The notes below the pieces were generated by a model. It ran no database searches. It had not been told where the DNA came from and saw only the letters and a program-made list of their open reading frames with translations. A DNA stretch of 64,000 bases from Strongylocentrotus droebachiensis (lineage: Eukaryota > Echinodermata > Echinoidea > Camarodonta > Strongylocentrotidae), in NCBI GenBank assembly GCA_035222895.1, contig JAVYIG010002543.1, positions 1-64,000 of the forward strand. The letters run 5' to 3'. This document shows positions 24,001-35,067 of this stretch, one piece after another; within the stretch, counting starts at the first letter, position 1, and each line of letters opens with the position of its first letter. The position numbers and the translations under genes were made by a program.

Positions 24001-26309
24001 GTTATAAGCTACTGAAATCGAGGCAGCTGATTGGCTGAGAGCAAATTTATCATAGAAATTAAAGGTAAAGACCAGTATTGGAAACGCCCCAATTTAAAAA
24101 AATGAAATGGAAGCTCTTATTACCAATCATGTGAAAGAATATGTTTTGACTAATACATGATGATACATTTTTTGCCGGGAAACCGCCTACTAATTGATAT
24201 ATTTGGTAAATTAGTTTATCTATTGGTCTGTGAGAGATAAACGCACGTGTCGCGCACGTGTGCCTAGTCCCATATACATCTTTCTGTGTACAGTGCTTGT
24301 AACTTTACCAAAACTGGGCCAAATTTCTTATCATTTTTATTCTTTCCTATCAACTTTCTGTTATATAAAATGTAATTTTCATAATAATATCTATGATGTT
24401 CTTTCGGTAACTGTGTTAATTTATTATGGGCGTTCCCAACTCAAGCTATGCTTTCCGGGTTTTCGCCTCCTTCCGTATCTGAATTATTTACTGTATACTT
24501 TATGTTGAAATAATTGTTACATATATCATGTATAATATACATTGTGTTTCATATTGTACTGTTGAGAAGGAAATAAATGTTAATAAATACAATACAATTC
24601 CAGAACCTTGCAGTACACACTTATATGCTAGATGATCAACCTTTTCTGATCGATTTCACAACGTTTCTTCCACAATGCAATCGCATGACCATAACTGGTC
24701 TTTATCTTTAAGCATTTGTCATAGATAAAAGGTTTTATGAAACAGGCCCCTTAACTAAAACAGTACTTATCACCGGAAAAATTCAGCGAATATTTTTGTT
24801 TTCTTCAATTAATAAACATACTTGCTGATTGTATATAAAGCAATTCTTGGTCAAGCTCCCACTTATATCAAAGAACTGTTGAATTTCAAACTTAATCAAC
24901 ACAATCGCAACTTGCGCAGCTCCCGAGATACTCTGTTGCTGCAGATCCCATCTATCAAAACAAAACTAACGCTAGGTGATTGAGCATTTGCTTGTGCAGC
25001 CCCAAAACTCTGGAATAACTTACCATTTGAAGTCAAGAAATCACCATTTGTGAATATCTTTAAATCAAAACTGAAAGCACATATTTTCAATTAACTCTAA
25101 ATCTAAGCATATCAGGAGCTCTTGTAGCGCAGTAGAATATATACATGTACTTGATGTTGGATAGTTTCTGCACTCTATAAATGTATTATTATTATACTAT
25201 TCATTACAACTGTTTGATTTTGCATGTTTCTAAATCTGCGACCGGGCAAAGGTGTACAGGTGTACATATATGGTACTATATTTGCATTACATATACATGC
25301 ATGTATGGAACCATGCATATCTTGTACGTCTTCCACCCCTACATGCATTGTATATTTTTATCAATTCATTTAACACTTCATTGGCAGTGTCGATGTGACG
25401 AAGTGCCGGGCAACTTTCTCATTTGTTCCAACACACAAAATGATTAAAATGTCAATTTTTCAAAATAGATGTCTCAGGAGGAGGGTCTTTTCTTGCTAGA
25501 GAACCTTTGATAATCCTACAATATATTTGGATTAGTGCCCCAAGGGAGAAGGCCATTAGCAGAAATACAAAAATTTACAATATTTTTGTACACAGACAAA
25601 CGGGAGAGTTGTCCGTGCATATGTCACAATCCAGTCACTAAATTGACAATTTGGTTTTGCATAGATTCAGTAATCTCATATTTCAAACACTCATAAATTT
25701 CTTGTTATTGGTCTCATGTATATTAAACTTTCACCATACAGTTTCTTTTGAAATGATTACCAGAGATGGATTGCCGTTTAATGTAAATTTCATTAGATTT
25801 GGGGGGGATTTTATTTGTTGATCGTACCAGAATCTGAGAACGTTATTCAACACTTTGCTAGCTTTGATCAACAATTGGATCAAACAGAAGACTGCAACAC
25901 TAGACATTTGGCACACATACAGTGTAAACTCCAACAAATGTGTCAATCCAGGATTCAGATCCTTCGCAAATATTTAGTTAAACGTTTGAAAAGTTTCCCT
26001 CGATTTGTTATACTTACAGAAATACAAACCGGATGATTTCCAAGGTCTTGGAGAAGACAGTATTTTCAGATTACTCGGACAGTGTGGTCTTATCTCCTTT
26101 GCTGACTACATGTTTCTACTTACAGTCTTATCAAGTGAGTTTCTTTCTTATCATTTATTCATATGTGTGTGCGATTGGGTTTTTACACACAAATGTTAAT
26201 CAGATATTTTCAAATCAGGGTCCACAAGAATCAGTTAGTAGGCAAAGACAGAGAGCTGACAATACCGCTAGACCTAGATCTCTCTCTCTCCCTCTCTCTC
26301 TCTCTCTCA

Positions 26310-26364
<55 letters not shown>

Positions 26365-29300
26365 CCCACACACATTCCCTTTATTATGAATTTTAACACA
26401 AATATCAATACGTTCCATAATAGTGTCTTTTTATTTTGTTCATTCCATGAAATTCTGGGTATCAAGTCCAAAAAAAGCTTACAAGATCATTAAAATCCCA
26501 TTGAAACCATGACAATTTCAATGCACAGGTTCAATTGAGATGCCACTGAACTTGTTCTCATGGCAGATTTGTGGAATACTGCCCAGCCCTCTAGCTTCTA
26601 TGTGGATTTCGAAAAAATATAATTTTTCGTTTTATTCAAAGGTCCTGATAATACTTTGTTTTCATAGACTATTACTAGCTGTCTTGGGATATCCAAAACA
26701 AGCTTAAATGGCATGTTCAGGTATGATGTGCCTTACCATGCACTTTAATGTTTAAATGAATTCAAAGTGAGCATGAAAACAAGCAGCTGCGCGCATCAAA
26801 GGTCCTACAGTTAACACTTAAGTTATTCATACCCCTTGAAATTTTGATGTTATTTGTTTTTTTCGTAACTCAAGAATGAAAGATGGACTGGTTAAATCGG
26901 AGCCTTGTTGAATACTATCAGAAGCAAGCCTTAAAATGTCACATTTTCAAGAATCCTAGAAATCAATTTTTCACATATTTCAAAAATTTCAAAACTTGAT
27001 ATTAAAGGGAATGAAGAATTTAGTTTCAATTTCAATTTCAATTTCAATTTATGTCCAATATTAGAATTTTGTTTTGCTCACATTTTACAAACGTACAAAG
27101 AATCAAAATAAGTTTACATACCCGGTAAATAATTATATAATATTGACTGGCCTTGAGGGGTATATCAGAAATATTGACCAAGCTCAGATCATATTGCCCC
27201 GAGTCGAAAGACGAGGGCAATATGGTCTTAGCGCGGTCAATATTTCTGATATCCCCCGAAAGTAAAGCCAGTCAATATTTTTATTGTTATCCAAATCAGA
27301 CATCTAGAGCAAATACAGAAATCCACAATGACAATCTCAATTAGAACTGAACAAACTTTGTAAAACCAGCACTGTGCATCCAGTGCTTGACACAATTTTC
27401 GATACACTGCAAACAGTGTGCATTTGGTGTGATTATTACGTCACAATAGAGTGCGCGCAAAGTGCTCAGGTTCTCGTACGCATAATAGATGCGCAATGAA
27501 AATGACAAAATACGGCGCGGTCAATACAAGATGCCCGGATGCGAGACCGTGGAAAATACCAAGGTATATTTTCACTCGTCTCTACACGCAAAGTCAATAC
27601 GCGCAGAGAGACCAAGGAAAATACAAAGAATATACCCCTCCGTTCCCACTGCTAGTGAAAACTAGGGCAATACGGTTTTGTAAATGACCAGCTCAGATGT
27701 CTGATACGGGTAATAATACATCATATACTTTGACATAGAAATTCTTCAGAATATTGCTTTACTGTATGTGTACTCACTATAAATGTATTATATGATACAG
27801 ACAAATATGTGAAGTGTATTATGGCAAGTAACATCTTTATGGGAAAAAGAGTGCCACGGTTTACTACAACATACATGTATGTGAACATGCAAAAGTCCCT
27901 TCCTCCAAATATACTACAATGATATGTACATGTACTCCTGACGACGGATAGTCAACCTGTTCGAAGCATCGAGCCACTCCTACTACCCATCCTCTCCAAC
28001 CAGCGCTATAGTTCTCCTAGAAATATAACTAACAAAGATAACCAACAGTCTTTTTCAAGAGTACCAACGGTCCTTTTCAGGACTACACACACCCAAGAAA
28101 GAAAGATCACTGAGAGTCCTTTTCAGGACTCCCCAAGCCTCCCCCTCTCTCACATGGTGCAACTGCAAGCCATGCAAGCCGATACTTATAAGCAGCGTTT
28201 AATGATATGTACTCTTTTACGTATTACAGCTCCGGAACGTCATTTTGAAATTGCTTTCAGACTCTTTGATCTGAACGGAGATGGCCATGTTTCTTGCGAT
28301 GAATTTACTCAGGTAAGAGTTTCTGTAGTTATTATTCTAATTTAACCTCTGACCAAACACTATACCAAACCCTAGAACTTAGGAATGGTTGAGAACTGGG
28401 AAAGGTGAGCAAATATTTGAGAATTTTTTCATTATTTTTATGTTAGTATGGAAGAGTAATGAATGGCTCTTCAAATGCCCTCATATTCAAAATATAATAA
28501 TTAACAGCTTTAAAGTTGTTGACCACACTTTCACTCCACATGTTTGTGTAGTCCCATATACTCATTTCTCTGTACAGTGCATGTGACTTTTAGCAAGACT
28601 GGGCCAATATCTTATCATTTTAAAGATAAAGATCAGTTCTGGTCATGCGATTGCATTGTGAAAGAAACATTGTGGAATCGATCAGAAAGGTTGATCATCT
28701 AGCATATAAGTATTGGTGTGTACTGCAAGGTACTGGAATCATCAAAATGATAAGAAATTTGGCCCAGTCTTGGTAAAGTTACAAGCACCGTACACAGAAA
28801 GATGTATATGGGACTACCACACGTGCGCGACACGTGCGTTATATCTATCAGGTCCAAATAGATATACTAATTTACCAAATATATCAATAAGTAGGCGGCT
28901 TCTCAGCAAAATTTGTATCATCACGTATTAGTCAAAACGTATTCTTTCACAAACATTGGTAAGAGCTTCCATTTCATTTTTTGAGAGAGGGGCGTTTCCA
29001 AAACAGGTCTTTACCTTTAATGATTCCAAAACCTCAAAGTACACACCAGTACTTATATGCTATATGATCAACCTTTTCCAATCGCTTCCACACAGTTTCT
29101 TTTGCATGAGAACTCAACTTAATCTAAAACCCATTTTGGAGTTAGTAATTCGGTTACCATAGGATATTGGCCATAGCTATATATTTGCTGGAGCATACAT
29201 GTACATCAATGAGCCCCATGGTTATGACTTTGCATAATTGTGAAAGGTAATTCAGTTTGGAGAATATCATCATCTCTTTGAACAATTTGCTTGCACAGTG

Positions 29301-32300
29301 TAATAAAGCAAATAAGTACTGACTACTGTGACGGTGTTACCTCTTAGCTTGTACTTGTATGTCTGTGTGGTATCAGTGAAAACCACTACCGGTATCACAT
29401 ACGTGATAGGTCTTATTAAAAAAGACTACGTCATTGACCATGCATTACTGGTTATATTCGCTCTGCATTTTTGGTTGGTATATGCTATAGATGTTATATA
29501 AAACAAACAATGAATGTTTTTCATTCGTTCAATATCTTGTTGCAAGATTCTTGCTATGTGGAATGTAATAAGGAATATACTGTGCGATGCATTTTTGGAA
29601 TGGGATTTTACAAATCTTCAGTCAGTGAATTTCAGTCATTCATGATAACAAAAATGTGAGTAAGCTGTCATTGGACAGAATCCCCAACTAAACTGCTAAA
29701 TGGAATGGGGAGAAAATTGTGAAAAACACTTAAAATTTAATTCTTTTCTTCTAATTCACCCACATTATTCCTATGATCCACTATGATAATTTACTCTTAA
29801 AGATAAGCTTGAGTTCTGGCAATGATAGAAAATAAATTCTCACAGAATCCAACAAAACTTACACCGAATGTTCAAGTGTACAAATGAATTACTTGTGCCA
29901 AACGAGTTCGGTAGGAAATGTATAGGGGGTCAGTAATAAGCATAGAAAGATAAGGAAATACGGATAAGTAGGCCCGACACCATGTGCAGATGGGAGTTGT
30001 GGTTTTTATCGAAGATGATGTCCAGTAAGTTTTTGTGCATTTGTTTTTATTTCACTGGAGCAAACAATCAATCTACTGCAGGATAAACAATCCAGAATGA
30101 ATTTTAGCCATGTTCTTTCGACATACGATTCCCATACCAGAGCTCAAGATTAGCTTTAAAGTCAACCCACCAAAAGTGGATCATTTCACATTTAACCCCT
30201 CACTTACTTTGGTTGATCTATGTAACAACTGGGTGTGCCACAGTCCACTTTTGTCACACATAAAGTGTATATGAACAATATGTACTCCAAACAATGGGGC
30301 AGACTAGGATGTCAATTCATGGTGAATAAAGGGTTAAAAAATAATTGCATCAGGGACCCATCTCACAAAGCCTTTTTTCAATGATGAATGACAAAAATCA
30401 GTGACAAATCTGTTGATAACCAATCAGAAGCAAGGTTTTCACTAGCTAATTACAAAAACTGTCATTTGTCACTGATGTCAAGTTTTGTGAAATGGGGCCC
30501 AGGGCTCCACACTTACGTTTTTTTAGGGGAAGGGGGTCTAGATTAAACTGATCTGAAAGAGTCGGAATGCATTAGCCCTATGTTAAAGGTACCATGGCCC
30601 ATTTGCAGGCCAACAAAATGAAAAGGTTAAATTCCTACGTTATTTGAAAGCAACAATAATTTAGTACTTCCCTCAAAACAAAAGGGCTTGAAAATGTCTT
30701 TTAGTTAAATAGTCTGATTTTCAGACCCTTGTACCGAAGAGTCGTACGTTTTGTGCTGTGCAAAGATTCAATCAGTTTAATTTTGGCCATTACAAGAAGT
30801 GGGTTTTCGATGTAGTCATGTAGACAAATGCTCATGTACCCTTTACAGCTCACTTTATGTTTGTTGCTACCAAAGAAAACAAAAATAAGTCAGTCAGTCA
30901 ATCAATAGTTTCTGATAATCTAGCAAGTTAACAGGTTTCCTTGCATAATTTGAATATTAGGACACTGCTAACATTTAAATTTTGCAGATAGGACATATGT
31001 CCCATATTCATGCTTCCTGCAAAGTTCTACAGAATTTGATGTTGGCTGCAAGAGGCATACACTACCTTTAAAAAACGTCAAACCCTGATTTTATTGCATA
31101 CAATAATTACATTTTTGTCTAAATTAAAATGAAGGTAACCAATGTGATGAGATCACAGACGGCTACGGGGAAGCGACATAGAGACAGGAAGACGACCGGC
31201 AACACGTTGGATAAACCCTTCAACAGCTCCCTCACGACATTCTTCTTTGGAGCCGACTTTAGCAGAAAGCTGACCTTTGAAGAGTTCAATGAGTTCCAGC
31301 GCAAACTGAGGCTGGATCTTCTCAAGCTTGAGGTATGTAGTGATGGTGATCTGACTAAAGGCACTTTGACATTTGCAAAATGGTTTAGGCATTGGCACAC
31401 ACTTTAGCGCACCAATGTGGAAAACAATGAGAGAAGTAAACGTGAAGTGTTCATGAATTGCACGGTATATGACCAAAAATGTGTGCCAACAAATTTTCAA
31501 GAATCAGTCACAAATTGATTTCTGGCCGGCCACTGCTGTGAATGATCTGTGAGCAATGTTCAACCGTGGTGGCAAAGTATGACGAATGGTGGCGGAGCAT
31601 GACGATGTGTGAGCAATGTTCAACCGTGGTGGCAAAGTATGACGAATGGCGGCGGAGCATGACGATGTGTGTTGTAATATCTTGAAATGAAAGTAGGGTT
31701 TGACACAGTGCAAATTGTATTTTTGAGTGGGCTGCGTACCACAAATTAGCAAAAAATGGCGCTTATTTATGTTTCTCTTTCTCTTTCTTTTCCTCTCTCT
31801 CTTTCTCTCTCTCTTTTTCTCTCTCTTTCTCTCACTCTTTCTCTTTCACTTTGTGTCTCTGTCTATCTATGTCCCTTTCTCCCCAATTTTTTAAATTGTT
31901 GTATTTCCTCTATTTTTCTATTGCTTTCAGTTTGAACGTTACCACCCTGAAGATGGTCGTATCACCGAGAAGAGCTTGGGTAAGCTTCTCCTGGTGTACG
32001 CCAACCTGCCCAAGCAAAGGACGTCTCGTATGCTGAGAAGGGTTAAGAAGAAATATGAAGAGGACGTACAGGTAGCCCATTCTTTAATAGTCACACGTTT
32101 GACCCAAATCTTGACAACATCATTGATATTAAATGAATTTTTAGGTATTTTAGACCGGGAAGTCTCCATTTTGGATTTCTAAATGATAATATTGCTTGTA
32201 AAGCATTGTTCACATATGCAGCCATAATTCGCCATGGTTTAGAATGTTGTGAAGTAGAGATGTGGAATACTAAAATCTGTCTTAAGATGGACTGCTACCA

Positions 32301-35067
32301 TATCATATGAATTCCGTCTTAAATTGAAAGATAAAAGGTGCATTTCGTTCGAGAATTTCATCACATTTTTGTCTATATTGTTAGGCTTTTGGAACGTTAA
32401 TGTTGTACCTTTCTCTATGTTTCTATACAGGGCGTGACATTTGAAGAGTTTGAAGCACTGCAAGCTTTCTTGAGAAATATCAGTGATGTGGACACAGCCC
32501 TGTCGTTCTATCATGTAGCTGGTGCAGCCATTGATCCAGGTGAGTTTACACAAATCAATATTCATATTCATATTCAAATTGATTGTCCAATGATTGGAAA
32601 TTTGTTTCATTTGCATGTCAGTACAAGATTACAGATTATAAACATCAATAAGATACAGATGGATACAGAATAGAACGTTTAACTTAAACATATAGGTAAC
32701 AACAAATGCGATAGTTCAACATGCAGACTAAAATTCGATTCATAATTCGGATTAAATTAAATTCACAATTCAGATTAAATACAATTAATGATTCAGACCA
32801 ATTCAATTGATAATTCAGATCAAATCCATTCAAATTCTGATCACATTCAATTCGTAATTCAGACTAAGTAATAAGATTAAATTCACAATTCAGATTCAAT
32901 ACAATTCATGATTCAGACAAATTCAATTCATATTTCAGAATATAATTCAATTCAAATCCCGATCACGTACAATTCATAGTTCAGATTAAATTAAATTCAC
33001 AATTCAGGTTAAATTAAATTCACAATTCAGATTAAGTACAATTTATAATTCAGATCAATTCAATTCAAAATTCAGATCAAATCCATTCAAAATTGAGTTG
33101 ATTTCTTATCAATTTGATTTTATGAGTCACTGCACACAATTAAAGATAAGCTCCAGTTCTGATAAAAAAAAGAAAATTAATTCTCACAGAATCAAACGAA
33201 ACTTACACTGAATGTTCAAGATTACAAATAAATGACATGTGCCAAACAATTTTGGAAGTAAATGCATACTGGCTGAGTAATGAGCATAGAAAGACAAGGA
33301 AATAAAGGTAGTTACTAGCCCCGACACCATGGGTGTTGTCCAATATATAGCTTTCTGTGTACAGTGCTTGTTACTTTACCAAGACTCGGCCAAATTTATT
33401 ATGATTTTGATGACTCCAGAACCTTGCAGTGCACACCAATACTTACATGCTACATGATCAACTGTTTCTGATCCATTCCACACCTTTTCTTTCACAATGC
33501 AATTGCATTACCATAACTCACCTTTATCTTTCATCTTATGTTATACAAATATAAAACCAATCTTTTCCTTGTAGCATTTAGAAAGTTTTTTTTTAATGCA
33601 ATCACATGACCAGAATTCATCTGTATCTTTTCACTCTTTGATTCCTCAGAAACGTTCAAGCATGTTGCTAAGATGGTAGCCAATGTAGACCTGTCGGATA
33701 GAGTGATTGGAATCTGCTTCACGTTGTTTGATGAAAATGGTAAGATTCCATATTTTGATACCGAGATGCAGTCACTTTTATTCCCTCTACTTTCTACCTC
33801 TCTCTCTCTGTCTCAATGACTCACTCTGTCTGCATCTCTCTCTCTCTCTCTCTCTCTTCCCCACTCTCTCCGTCTATTTATGTTTATTTGTCTGTCTCTC
33901 TCTCTCTCTGTCTGTCTCAATGACTCACTCTGTCTATCTCTGTCTGCGTCTCTCTCTCTCTTTCCCACTCTCTCCATCTATTTCTGTTTATTTGTCTGTC
34001 TCTCTCTCTCTCTCTTTCCCACTCTCTCCATCTATTTCTGTTTATTTGTCTGTCTCTCTCTCTCTCTCTCTCTCTTTCCCACTCTCTCCATCTATTTCTG
34101 TTTATTTGTCTGTCTCTCTCCCTCTCTCTGCTCTATCTTTCCCACTCTCTCCATCTATTTCTGTTTATTTGTCTGTCTCTCTCTCTCTCTCTCTCTCTTT
34201 CCCACTCTCTCCATCTATTTCTGTTTATTTGTCTGTCTCTCTCCCTCTCTCTGCTCTATCTTTCCCACTCTCTCCATCTATTTCTGTTTATTTGTCTGTC
34301 TCTCTCTCTGTCTCTGACTCAATGACTCACTTTGTCTATCTCTGTCTGCGTCTCTCTCTCTCTCTCTTTCCCACTCTCTCCATCTATTTCTATTAATTTG
34401 TCTGTCTCTCTCCCTCTCTTTCCTCTATCTTTGTATGTCTTTGTCTCTGCCCTTCTTTATCTCCCTTTTCTCTGTTTTGTTTTTATAAATATTTTTCTGT
34501 CTCTCCTTATCCAGCTTTTGTTATATTTGTCTGTTTATCATTGTTAGTAAGTTCAGTTTGTTTACATTTTGCTCGCCAGTCAACTGATCTACTGCATGAT
34601 AAACATTTTATTATTAAATTTAAACCAGTACTTCTTGAAATGCAATGTCAATATCAGAATTCAAGATTAGCTGTAAATAATGTCTCCCTCTATCGAAATT
34701 GGAAATGAAGACGTCAACCTGAATATCACAGAGGGCAGAGCAAATCCATCCAGTGTTCTCACTCAGTTTTTTAATTTGGTTGCCAAACAGGCAATCAGCA
34801 ATTTCGTTCTCTATCATCCATTATTCTAATGGCGGATGTTTCCTAACTGTCTTTGCAGATGATGGTAAACTGAGTAACAAGGAGTTTGTTTCTGTGATGA
34901 AGCACCGCGTCCAGCGTGGTCTGGACAAACCAAAGGAGCTTGGTCTTAGCAGGATACTAGCCGCCATGTGGAAATGCGCCAGGAAGACGCAGATCATGGG
35001 CATAGGGGAGGATGACGTCACCCTCAAGCGAAGCATCGCCAGAGCAAAGCTCTACTCCACGGTCTGA
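21047..35067 (+). CDS. MICU1: MICU1, mitochondrial calcium uptake 1 (10 coding exons, complete)
   Basis: Coding exons: 21047-21207, 22712-22850, 23732-23923, 26020-26134, 28230-28312, 31135-31332, 31931-32071, 32431-32539, 33650-33739, 34859-35067 (TGA). All junctions are in phase and give 478 aa, the usual MICU1 length. MICU1 is the intermembrane-space EF-hand gatekeeper of the mitochondrial calcium uniporter. Visible: an Arg-rich presequence (MWRLVARRS), a hydrophobic segment at about 35-52, an acidic stretch, the polybasic GKKRRKG near 86-92, then [19 protein letters not shown], a family hallmark. EF loop 1 is D216-E227 ([12 protein letters not shown]) and EF loop 2 is D407-E418 ([12 protein letters not shown]); both keep canonical ligands. 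Cys449 in MWKC matches the cysteine used for the disulfide with MICU2. The acceptor of exon 6 (AATGAAG|GTAACC) has a weak pyrimidine tract. The ATG at 21047 starts a credible targeting sequence. Confidence 0.96.
21846..22322 (+). mobile_element. DNA element with GCCTCCGT/GGAGGCAT ends
   Basis: Starts with the small palindrome ATGCCTCCG...CGGAGGCATTATG, then GGTTGTCCGTCCGTCCG, and ends GACGGAGGCATCATTTTC. It contains GAGTTCAAAGGTCAAAGGTC-type direct repeats (22021-22040) and a related diverged block near 22145-22190. It lies in MICU1 intron 1 and has no coding potential. Confidence 0.5.
22329..22469 (+). repeat. Chimeric copy of MICU1 exon 1 and intron 1 sequence
   Basis: 22329-22375 equals 21015-21061 (the last 32 bases before the ATG plus the first 15 coding bases). 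22376-22416 equals 21259-21299 (intron 1). The source bases between are missing, with GTG shared at the junction. 22417-22469 then repeats 22270-22322 with one visible mismatch. The copy contains a start codon, but no plausible product follows. Confidence 0.9.
22998..23145. mobile_element. Palindromic MITE (GGCCCTGTTTCATAAAACTTG family)
   Basis: The left end GGCCCTGTTTCATAAAACTT is inverted at the right end as AGTTTTATGAAACAGGGCC, enclosing AACAATAACAA and TTGTTATTGATAAC. Related copies are at 23953-24750 (split) and 40149-40280 (right end poor). Confidence 0.85.
23953..24750. mobile_element. Second copy of the palindromic MITE, split by a TTAA element
   Basis: The left part is 23953-24058 and the right part 24712-24750 (AGCATTTGTCATAGAT...TTATGAAACAGGCCCC). 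The interruption is exactly the TTAA-bounded element at 24063-24707. This gives a relative age: the host MITE was present first. Confidence 0.85.
24063..24707. mobile_element. TTAA-flanked element, AGGTAAAGACCAGT family, long copy
   Basis: TTAA lies on both sides (24059-24062 and 24708-24711). Ends are AGGTAAAGACCAGT and ACTGGTCTTTATCT. The 645-bp copy is longer than relatives at 28624 (393 bp) and 44243 (366 bp) because of extra AT-rich DNA in the middle. No transposase is seen, so it is non-autonomous. Confidence 0.85.
24822..25094 (+). pseudogene. Non-LTR retrotransposon reverse transcriptase C-terminus (L2/CR1-like)
   Basis: The + frame reads [20 protein letters not shown], later [14 protein letters not shown], then GD-stop-AF and [15 protein letters not shown], ending in [11 protein letters not shown] and TAA. 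The AFxxAAPKLWNxLP block with FKxxLKxxLF is the standard C-terminal signature of L2/CR1-type elements. One internal TGA replaces the usual Trp/Arg codon. A short 3' UTR ends in an ATT tail near 25185-25197. 5'-truncated, in MICU1 intron 3. Confidence 0.8.
26281..26363 (+). repeat. (CT)n(CA)n microsatellite
   Basis: A CT run of about 48 bp followed by a CA run of about 30 bp in MICU1 intron 4. Confidence 0.97.
27141..27281. mobile_element. Hairpin-forming palindromic element
   Basis: TATTGACTGGCCTTGAGGGG at the left is mirrored by CCCCCGAAAGTAAAGCCAGTC at the right (quoted apart: CCCCCGAAAG, TAAAGCCAGTC). GAAATATTGACC pairs with GGTCAATATTTC. Only a small loop separates the arms. Confidence 0.8.
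27282..27720. mobile_element. Inverted-repeat-flanked segment next to the hairpin
   Basis: AATCAGACATCTAGAGC at 27294-27310 is inverted as GCTCAGATGTCTGATACG at about 27689-27706. The interior is unusually CpG-rich for an intron. It could be one composite element with the preceding hairpin. Confidence 0.5.
28060..28130 (+). promoter_or_regulatory. Histone-type 3' processing signals (two stem-loops and HDE) in a repeat
   Basis: GGTCCTTTTCAGGACT at 28069-28084 matches the histone mRNA 3' stem-loop (6-bp stem, TTTC loop). It is followed 9 nt later by CAAGAAAGA at 28094-28102, the purine-rich downstream element known from sea urchin histone genes and recognised by U7 snRNP. A second perfect stem-loop, AGTCCTTTTCAGGACT, is at 28115-28130. 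I see no histone coding sequence upstream. It lies in MICU1 intron 4, about 100 bp before exon 5. A related inverted copy is at 55053-55110. Function in this place is unknown. Confidence 0.7.
28624..29016. mobile_element. TTAA-flanked element, AGGTAAAGACCAGT family, nested in an older copy
   Basis: TTAA at 28620-28623 and 29017-29020; ends AGATAAAGATCAGTTCTGG and AACAGGTCTTTACCT. The flanks (about 28545-28619 and 29021-29110) are themselves interior sequence of the same family in the opposite orientation, interrupted at this point. Confidence 0.85.
29801..30155. mobile_element. TTAA-flanked MITE-like element (TIR AGATAAGCTTGAG...)
   Basis: TTAA at 29797-29800 and 30156-30159; inverted ends AGATAAGCTTGAGTTCTGG and CCAGAGCTCAAGATTAGCT. 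355 bp, non-coding. Halves of a related copy are at 33144-33333 and 34547-34672. It lies in MICU1 intron 5. Confidence 0.8.
30354..30503. mobile_element. Palindromic MITE (TCACAAAGCC family), second copy
   Basis: Shares TCACAAAGCCTTTTTTC, GTTGATAACCAATCAGAAGC, ACTGTCATTTGTCACT and AAGTTTTGTGAAA with the copy at 20850-20998. Confidence 0.85.
31548..31670 (+). repeat. 60-bp direct duplication
   Basis: Two nearly identical units beginning GTGAGCAATGTTCAACCGTG and ending GCGGAGCATGACGATGTGT, in MICU1 intron 6. Confidence 0.9.
32725..33100 (+). repeat. AT-rich degenerate tandem repeat
   Basis: Many variants of AATTCACAATTCAGATTAAA and AATTCATGATTCAGA in MICU1 intron 8; unit about 30-40 bp. Confidence 0.75.
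33144..33540 (+). mobile_element. Fragments of two TTAA-element families
   Basis: 33144-33333 matches the left half of the 29801-30155 element. From about 33350 the sequence switches to interior and end of the AGGTAAAGACCAGT family (CTTTCTGTGTACAGTGCTTG, later CACAATGCAATTGCATTACC), ending at about 33535 in ACCTTTATCTTTC. Both are truncated. Confidence 0.65.
33795..34440 (+). repeat. CT-rich minisatellite, about 55-65-bp units
   Basis: About seven units contain CCCACTCTCTCCATCTATTT and CTGTTTATTTGTCTGTCTCT with variable CT runs, in MICU1 intron 9. It produces long Leu/Ser/Phe-rich frames that are not genes. Confidence 0.95.
34547..34672 (+). mobile_element. Right half of a TTAA-type element
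   Basis: Matches the right half of the element at 29801-30155 (CAACTGATCTACTGCATGAT versus CAATCAATCTACTGCAGGAT; terminal TTCAAGATTAGCT). Same orientation as the left half at 33144. Confidence 0.55.

Noticed and set aside
33707..34396. 229-codon open frame
   Set aside because: It reads exon 9 in the wrong frame and then the CT minisatellite; only low-complexity Ser/Leu/Phe.
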